Origin: Phoenix dactylifera | Lineage: Eukaryota > Streptophyta > Magnoliopsida > Arecales > Arecaceae | Length of the DNA: 64,000 nt | Direction: 5' to 3' | NCBI RefSeq assembly: GCF_009389715.1 | Contig: NC_052407.1 | Location: 4,777,154-4,841,153 of the forward strand | Shown: positions 57,500 through 64,000 of the stretch, piece after piece | Numbering within the stretch: the first letter of the stretch is position 1 | How the letters are laid out: every line of letters begins with the position of its first letter | Notes under the pieces: generated by a model | Seen by the model: the letters and a program-made list of their open reading frames with translations, nothing else | What the model was told of the DNA's origin: nothing | Database searches by the model: none | Program-made: the position numbers and the translations under genes

Positions 57500-58335
57500 A
57501 TCATAATGTTTACTTTCATTTTCTTCTTTAAAATCCATTTACAACCTATTGGCTTATTTTCACTAATTGCTTCTTTCCCAAACGCAGCATTTTGACATTT
57601 CATTGTCTCTTTCTAAGTTGCAGGATCTGCTTCTGTATTAAATAATATGGTACATTCTTACCAAAGATCCTTTTGTCCTATTTGCTAGGAGCATACAAAA
57701 ATCCAATCCAAAAAATTTTTCCTTTCTAACTCTTTTACTTCTTCTAGGTTCAAGATTTTCTTCTTTGTGATTCTCTAAGTGTTCCTTTTTGGAAGATGAT
57801 TTTGTTCTGAAATATATACTTTAGGTTTAGGAATTGAATTAAACATATTTTCATCTAATATGATATCTCTTGACTCAATTATAGTATTAACTGCTATTGA
57901 GACATTAGGTTCTACTTCGGTCAATCTATATGCCTTACTATTTTGTACATATCTTAAATATATGTATTCAATTCCTCTTTCACCCAGATTTCTCTTTTTG
58001 GATTTAAAAATTCTTAGAATAGCTCTACATCCTCAAACTCTTAAGTAGTGTAGATTAGGGTTCCTTTTCTTTCAGAGTTCATAAAGAATTTTATTGCTTC
58101 TAATACAACTCTATTTAATATAATAAGCTGTAAACATAGTTTCACTCTAAAAATTGTCCTAAACCAGAATTAGAAAGCATTGCATTAACTATTCTGTAAG
58201 CACCCTATGTTTCATTATGTCACACCATTCTATTTTGGTTAGGTGTAGAAGTTTCATAAACAATTCTAGTGGATTCAAAATAATCAGAATCATAGCATTC
58301 ACTACCTCTACTAGTTCTTAAATTTTTAACAAATG
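57500..58335 (-). pseudogene. Ty1/copia pol fragment (integrase C-end)
   Basis: Minus-strand translation, with stops and frameshifts, gives ESTRIVYETSTPNQNRMV (IHETTAPYTPQQNG-like), RNLGERGIEYIYLRYVQNSK, AYRLTEVEPNVSIAVNTIIE and SRDIILDENMFNSIPKPK. These are in the order of the copia integrase end. No LTRs seen. A truncated old copy. Confidence 0.75.
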
Positions 58336-59008
58336 TCTAACTATACCTCTGCCACCGCCACATGCTGCCGCTACCATCGTCACTACCTCCGCCACATTGC
58401 TAGCACCTCCACAACCATCACTAGCATCATCATTATCAATAACATAACTATTTCTACTATACTATCGCTACCATAGCTGTTACCTCCATTACATCACTGG
58501 TGCCCTCACTATTACCATAGCAGCGGCCATTGCCTCGCCTTCATCACACCACCGCCATTATCATTATCCTCTCTGCTATACCACTATCTTAAGAGTATAT
58601 ATTCATTTTTTTTAAAAAAATGCTTATTATATTCTAGTCTTTGGAACCATATTTGAGATAGACTTTGGAACTATAGCCGATGACTTTTTCTTTGGCTCGA
58701 TCCCTTAAAGATCGATATGCATGCTTCCGACCTCCATTTGGGCAACGCACATGGAAGCCATGCCAACTTGTATTTAATTCTCACAGCACGTTTAGATAAC
58801 TCCCCTTATCAAGTTGGCCTGAAGTTGCGTGCCATCGGAACTAGGATAGGTGCAAGAGATTTGTTATATCAGATCATCTTAGAATAGCATATTCGCATAT
58901 ACATGCCGAGAGATTCTACTCAAGGTCTGAATAATTGCACTATCATATTACAAACCCTCATAGAAATTGATATTGACGGCTACAACAATTTTTTTTTTTT
59001 TTGGTCCA
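58336..59008. other. trinucleotide-rich low-complexity DNA
   Basis: 58345-58590 is rich in CCA/CCG/ATC/ACC triplets (a Thr/Ser/His-like frame with stops). The rest is intergenic. ACGGCTACAACAATTT occurs twice, at about 58978 and 59008, around a T run. Confidence 0.4.
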
Positions 59009-59750
59009 AACGGCTACAACAATTTTGATAGCCCACATTTGTCCCATCTTGTATGTAGATTTTTTAATATTAAAATAATATAGTTAAAATAACATTATAA
59101 AAAAATATAATATAAGGTACTAAAAAATAATAATGTTATTATACAACTCACTTTTCAACCAATAAACACTTATTAAATTTTCAAGTGGTACATATATCTT
59201 TGGATTAAAAAAAGAGTAAAAAAATTTGAATTTTGTTTATTTAGGAAAATAATATGAAAACTGATATTGACTGTTTATTTACCCATCTTGTATGTTTTAG
59301 ATTTTTTTAATATTCAAATAATATTGTTATGGAAACAATATAACAAAATAGAATATAAGGTACTGAAAAAATAATAATGTTATTATCCAAGTCACTTTTC
59401 AATCAATAAACAATTATTTTCTTCTCAAATGGTACATATATTCTTAGATAAAAAATGAGTAAGAAATTTGAATTTTGATTGTTTTGAAAATAATATAAAA
59501 ACTGATATGGACCGTTACAAGAGTTGTGACGGCCAACATTTGCCCCAACTTACGTGTTTTAGATTTTTTAATATTAAAATATATATTAATATTAATATTA
59601 TAAAAAAATAACATAAGTTACTGAAAAAATAATAATGTTATTGTCCAAGTCACTTTTCACTCAATAAACAGTTATTTACTTCTCAAATGGTACATATATT
59701 TTTGGATAAATAATGGGTAAGAAAATTTGAATTTTTATTATTTAGGAAAA
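59009..59750. repeat. tandem repeat, about 250-bp unit, three diverged copies
   Basis: The marker CACTTTTCANNCAATAAAC recurs near 59149, 59393 and 59651, and the companions TTTTTTAATATT, AAGGTACT and AATGGTACATATAT recur in the same order. The last copy merges into block A copy 3. Confidence 0.75.
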
Positions 59751-60385
59751 CAATATAAATGCCAAATAATTGCTGTTGTTCTCATTATATAGCAGCTCTT
59801 ATAATAGATTAGCAATTAATTATCTTTGTTATTTTAGTATTCATTGATAAAATATACAAACATTATATATATTCCCCTTTTAAAATCATTATAGGGATTG
59901 TTATAATATTATAACCTCCATTATTTTTGCAGATTTTATACTTCCCTTCATAAATTTTAATATCGCTGTTATTTTAACATCGCGGCAAATTCTGCCAGGT
60001 TAGGTAGTCTTCCATCACTGCTGTTTAATCTATATAGCCATAACAGTCTATGCTCCAGTAAACTAGATGGTTAGGTAGGATTACGATTCTTTAAGATAAG
60101 GATTGTTGGAAGTACTGTGTTGAGATTTGTTAGGTTATCTCCTTGAAGATGTGGAAACTTGTGCTCCAACAAAGGGAAGGAAAGCCATGCATGCTGCTTT
60201 CATGCGAGCCTTGGCACCTCTGGTGCCAAGCTTTGCTCCAACCTAACAGCTTAACTCTCACTTTCAGTCATCTGTTTTGCTTGCTTGGTTTCCACAATAA
60301 AATAAAGGTCTAAAAGATGAAAAGAAAGGAAATAGAGGTTTACATAGATGAGAAAAATAAAAATAGTGGTTTGCAAAGATGAAAG
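59692..60385. repeat. block A, copy 3 (PR1-d upstream sequence without the gene)
   Basis: Matches 41425-42125, including the palindromic motif at 59981-59997. It runs straight into block B through an empty GAAAG site (60381-60385). Confidence 0.85.
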
Positions 60386-62487
60386 GCAAGGACAAACGGA
60401 CAACTACAGTCTCTAGTATTTGGTAAGCAGGGCATCTCATTTCATGGAAAAATCGGGATGCTTCCGTCTCGTAGTATTTAAAAACTTGGTTTGAGGGAGC
60501 ATAGCAACCTACTTTGGGTTACAACCATCACTTAAGAACAATACGTAAAAGCCAGAAGAGAACTGGACGTCTACATTTGCCTCCATACGCGTAGTCCTTC
60601 ATATAGCGTACTTTTCGCTTTTATCTCATGTGGATTTACAGCCCCGTTTCGTAGGACAAGGGAAAGCGGTTTTGCAAGCCACACAGTAGATCTTTATGTT
60701 TAAACCCTCAACAGAGCTCATTTAAGAATGTAGTTAGTATGCACACGTAACTGTTTCAGCCTTTAGCATAGCTGAAACCATCATTAAGTTACTCTCATAA
60801 TTTAAATCTATTTTATTTGAGCTATGCAAAAGCCTCTCAATTTAGATTCAAATAGGTCTGTTTGTTTGTTTGTTTGTTTGTTTCGATTTTGTTAACTTAA
60901 TGATTATACCATCCTGCTTGCAAGAGTTTCTTGAGAATGTCTTGAATGGGGTTTTGACTTGGCCGGATTTGAGACTGCATGCTAAGGTCAAACTTGTTAT
61001 ACGTTGTACCATTTCCATACGGGATTCCCAAGTCTCTTCTCTCGTGGACTCTATGCTCAAGGTTGATTCATGTAAATTTTGTGTTCTTTGTTTTCCATGT
61101 TTAATACAAGTTTGTTTTACCATATCCTCTTCACAAAGAACCCTACTTTCTGGTATTTGCAACTATGAATTATTATTATTATTATTGGTGCATCTTATGA
61201 CTCGTTAGACCAGATCATAATACTGCATTGGGCCATCAAATGATCTGATGAGCGGACTGAGCCCTTTTTGCAAATCCAAACAAAAAAAATGATGCTACAC
61301 ACTGGTGTGAACGTGTCTAATATACTAGCAATGTAGCCGTTTACTGATGTATAAGCTTAAGCATGGCCCATCTTATCCATTTTTTATGGACTCCGTTACT
61401 TGTCTTACATATCCAATTGACCTGCATATTAGTTAATTTAACCAGACTCAATTGTCTACAAGACTTTGTTCAAGTGACGCAAAACTGTACATCATCTAAA
61501 GTTAGAGGAGCTCAAAGTGCCACATGCACAGCATGAGACTTGAATCTAGATTAATTTCTTCCTTGAAAAGGTCACCAAACCGCTGAGTGAGCCTCTTGGT
61601 TATATATTTCTCTTAATCTGGTTTCTTATTTCAATATTTCAAATGACTGAAGTTTTTTTTTTCTTGGTTTTTTCTTCCTCTCACAAAATGAAAAGAACAT
61701 TTATATTTTGCGAAGGGGAAAAAATATGGGACCAACAGGTTGATCTTTGAACGAGAATAATTATGCACCGTCTCAGTGCATTGATTGGGGCAGCAAGCAG
61801 ACATTGTCATAAAATACTAGTTAATGTAAGGGGTTCTACTGTGCACGGTGCCACGTACAGTGCTTCTCTTGTAGCCAAATTATATGTACAATATCTACAG
61901 ATCTAGGAAATACCAATCTAACATCTTACTAGAATTTCAAACCTCAGTCTTGTAATAGGATTAGTACTAAACTATGCGTGCTTTGGTGGCATTACGTGGT
62001 GATGGAAAGAGGGAAGAACTCGACAAGCATAAGTGCCAAAATAAACTTGATATTCTTAATCCTAACATTTAGAGTCGCCGCAGCACCTCATCCATATCCT
62101 CTCTACCTTTTTTATTTGATGTCTACGTCCATTACACCTCATAGAAGTCGGCTTTTTTTAAATTTGCATGGAGTAAGACTTTGGATTTGTATTGTATGAC
62201 AATCCCGTACCTCCCATTTGCAATTGTTTGGCTAATGATCTATGAATAATTGTATCAAGTTGGCAGCTATTTTTAGCGCGCACAGCAGATGGATAACATT
62301 TCTTGACAAGTGGACGACAAAAATGTGGTGTGTGGAAATTAAGATCTATAGTTACAGAAAGATTTGTTTATATTGAGCCACCTAAGCATACTTATATGAT
62401 ATCTTCCATGCTTCCATTAAGAATCTAATAAAATTGTGAAAACGTGCAAATTTGTTGTCTATGTTTCATTTAAATACATCTGGCAAG
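60386..62487. repeat. block B, copy 3
   Basis: Matches 39161-41296 and 47460-49590. It ends at a (AT)9 run (62488-62505). No gene. Confidence 0.88.
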
Positions 62488-62505
62488 ATATATATATATA
62501 TATAT

Positions 62506-63129
62506 GATGCTCAAGTGTGTCTCATATATATGTGCTCAAGTGTGTGCATGATTTATTGCCATATTTTATGTTGGATAAAAATTATTAGACACAATCCTAA
62601 TTTAATGACAACCATTGATATTTTGATTAATCTCTTGAATCTAAGAGTATACATTAAATCAATCAAATGCAAGTACATTTTTTAGCAAACACATTATAAT
62701 GTAGTGGCATAGCATATTGGAGCATGTTTTACCTTAATGGGCTGGCTGAATCTTATTAGTGGGCAGGTTGACTAACGCAATGGATTAGTCCAAAATTATA
62801 AGATCATTAAGCCCAAACAATTTAAACAATTTTTCATAAGACCGAGTTAAACACATTACACACATAATATGTCATATTTGAACCAAATAATTTTGTGATC
62901 ATTAAAATATTATAACACACATGCATAGTCTTATTTTTCTCAACAATTGAATACTCTTGGCTCGGACTGACCTGAGCAGTCGGGCACTGTCACTCGATCA
63001 ACCTAATCTGAGGAGATGAGACCGTAGTATTTAATTTTAACTTCTAAAATTATGTTAAAAATTAATAATATTTTAATGATATTAAACAGGTGCACCTGAC
63101 TACTGACTTGTTTGCTTGAAGTAGGATTT
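62506..63129. other. intergenic DNA, no gene recognised
   Basis: AT-rich. Around 62950-63020 the sequence has LTR-like composition next to the gypsy fragment that follows. Confidence 0.35.
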
Positions 63130-63640
63130 AAAGCAAAAAGAGGTAAGTAACCTAATGGGTCATCAGGCTCAGGGAGAAATGCAATTGGACTCATACTAAC
63201 CAACCCAGATGGAGTGATCATGAAGTGTGCACCGTGGTTCAAATTTCCAACGTCAACTAATGAAGCTGAATATGAAGCACTCATCACCCGGCTCAAGCTT
63301 TCTAAGAAGCTTGGTGTTCAGCAACTAAAGGTCTTCAGCAACTCATAATTAGTCGTCGGCCAAGTGCGAAGAGAATTCAAAGCTTGGGGGCCATTGACAA
63401 TCATATATCTACAAAAGATAAAAGACATTATCTTAGCCTTTCATAATTTTGACATACAACAGATTTCTCGAACGAAAAATGCAAGGACCGATCTGCTGTC
63501 AAAATTGGCCACATCAGAGATTGTCGACTTGACAAAGCCACATACCTTGAAGTCCTGGTGATGCCGAGCATTGACGAGCCCGACCTTGTAATGAACACTA
63601 CTGTCGAGTTGAGCTGGATAGATCCTCTCGTCGACTTTTT
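63130..63640 (+). pseudogene. Ty3/gypsy RNase H fragment (Tat-like)
   Basis: Plus-strand translation gives GLILTNPDGVI, FKFPTSTNEAEYEALITRL, SKKLGVQQLKVFSNS (stop), VVGQVRREF, YLQKIKDIILAFHNFDIQQI and NARTDLLSKLAT. This is the RNase H-like domain with the NEAEYEAL active-site motif found in plant gypsy elements of the Tat group. The domain starts without RT and ends near 63640. A fragment. Confidence 0.8.
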
Positions 63641-64000
63641 TGAATGATGAAAAATTGTCTACAAATCGGACCGGAGCATGCCAAAAAATGCACCAAGTGC
63701 AATTGAGCTAGAGTTTGTACGGCTAGCGTTTCATTTAGAGTTGCAAAAAGGATAGTTGTCCATTCACGTGCAATAGAGCAGTTACACACTCATTTCTTTT
63801 TGAGAAGATGCTTTCATGAGTTTCCTGTCTAAGATTTTCGTCTTATGCAACCCATGTCGTTACTTTCTTTTTTTTGTATGGATAGATTGTTATGGTTCAG
63901 ACTAGTTTTGTGCGGATACTTCTCTATTCTGACTAAGTGTTTTTTGGCTCTCCAAAAGCACTTTTAGATGAAATAGAGGTGTTTGGTAAAAATTTTGGAA
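63641..64000. other. intergenic DNA to window end
   Basis: No gene seen. GTGTTTGGTAAAAATTTTGG at the extreme end resembles hAT-type miniature transposon ends but runs out of the window. Confidence 0.35.

Overview
The window looks like nuclear DNA of a flowering plant. It has intron-bearing genes separated by long AT-rich stretches, GC-rich coding islands with plant-type TATA boxes, and a dense load of plant transposons: Ty1/copia, Ty3/gypsy, CACTA, TRIM, LINE and a tRNA-type SINE. The GC-rich PR-1 coding regions and the retroelement types suggest a monocot, perhaps a palm, but that placement is inference.

The unifying theme is a cluster of pathogenesis-related protein 1 (PR-1, CAP superfamily) genes, all on the minus strand and all single-exon. 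There are four open genes: PR1-a at 14674-15174, PR1-b at 24128-24568, PR1-c at 53110-53688 and PR1-d at 56220-56846. A fifth copy is a pseudogene, PR1-psi, cut into two halves (29603-29780 and 35576-35885) by a 5.8 kb copia element. PR1-a and PR1-c keep all four residues of the CAP tetrad. PR1-d has lost two, and PR1-b has lost all four together with the C-terminal CAPE-type peptide. PR1-c and PR1-d carry acidic tails of 26 and 46 residues after the point where PR-1 normally ends.

The cluster has grown and decayed by segmental duplication. A block of about 3 kb at 11.16-14.23 kb is repeated at 50.7-54.5 kb. The second copy contains PR1-c. The first lacks that gene and has a 509-bp CACTA element at the break, leaving an orphan PR-1 upstream region. 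A second family of blocks, here called A and B, derives from the upstream region of PR1-d and occurs at 39.2-42.1, 47.5-49.6, 57.0-57.5 and 59.7-62.5 kb. One A-B junction was hit by a copia element with a GAAAG target duplication, and the empty site survives in two paralogous copies.

Outside the cluster, the left end holds a small cysteine-rich gene (1690-1881) ending in a CaaX prenylation box. It also holds a broken AUX/IAA exon (7073-7743) that keeps its GWPPI degron but is interrupted by a TRIM element. The rest is mostly transposon relics: a deleted copia element (2635-5654), gypsy pieces (8840-9125, 16936-20252, 63130-63640), a solo LTR (28749-29443), a CACTA-type transposase pseudogene (36848-37904), a LINE tail (54535-55210), a SINE (25237-25661) and many microsatellites. 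Only five genes look intact. All homology calls are by eye from motifs; no database search was possible.
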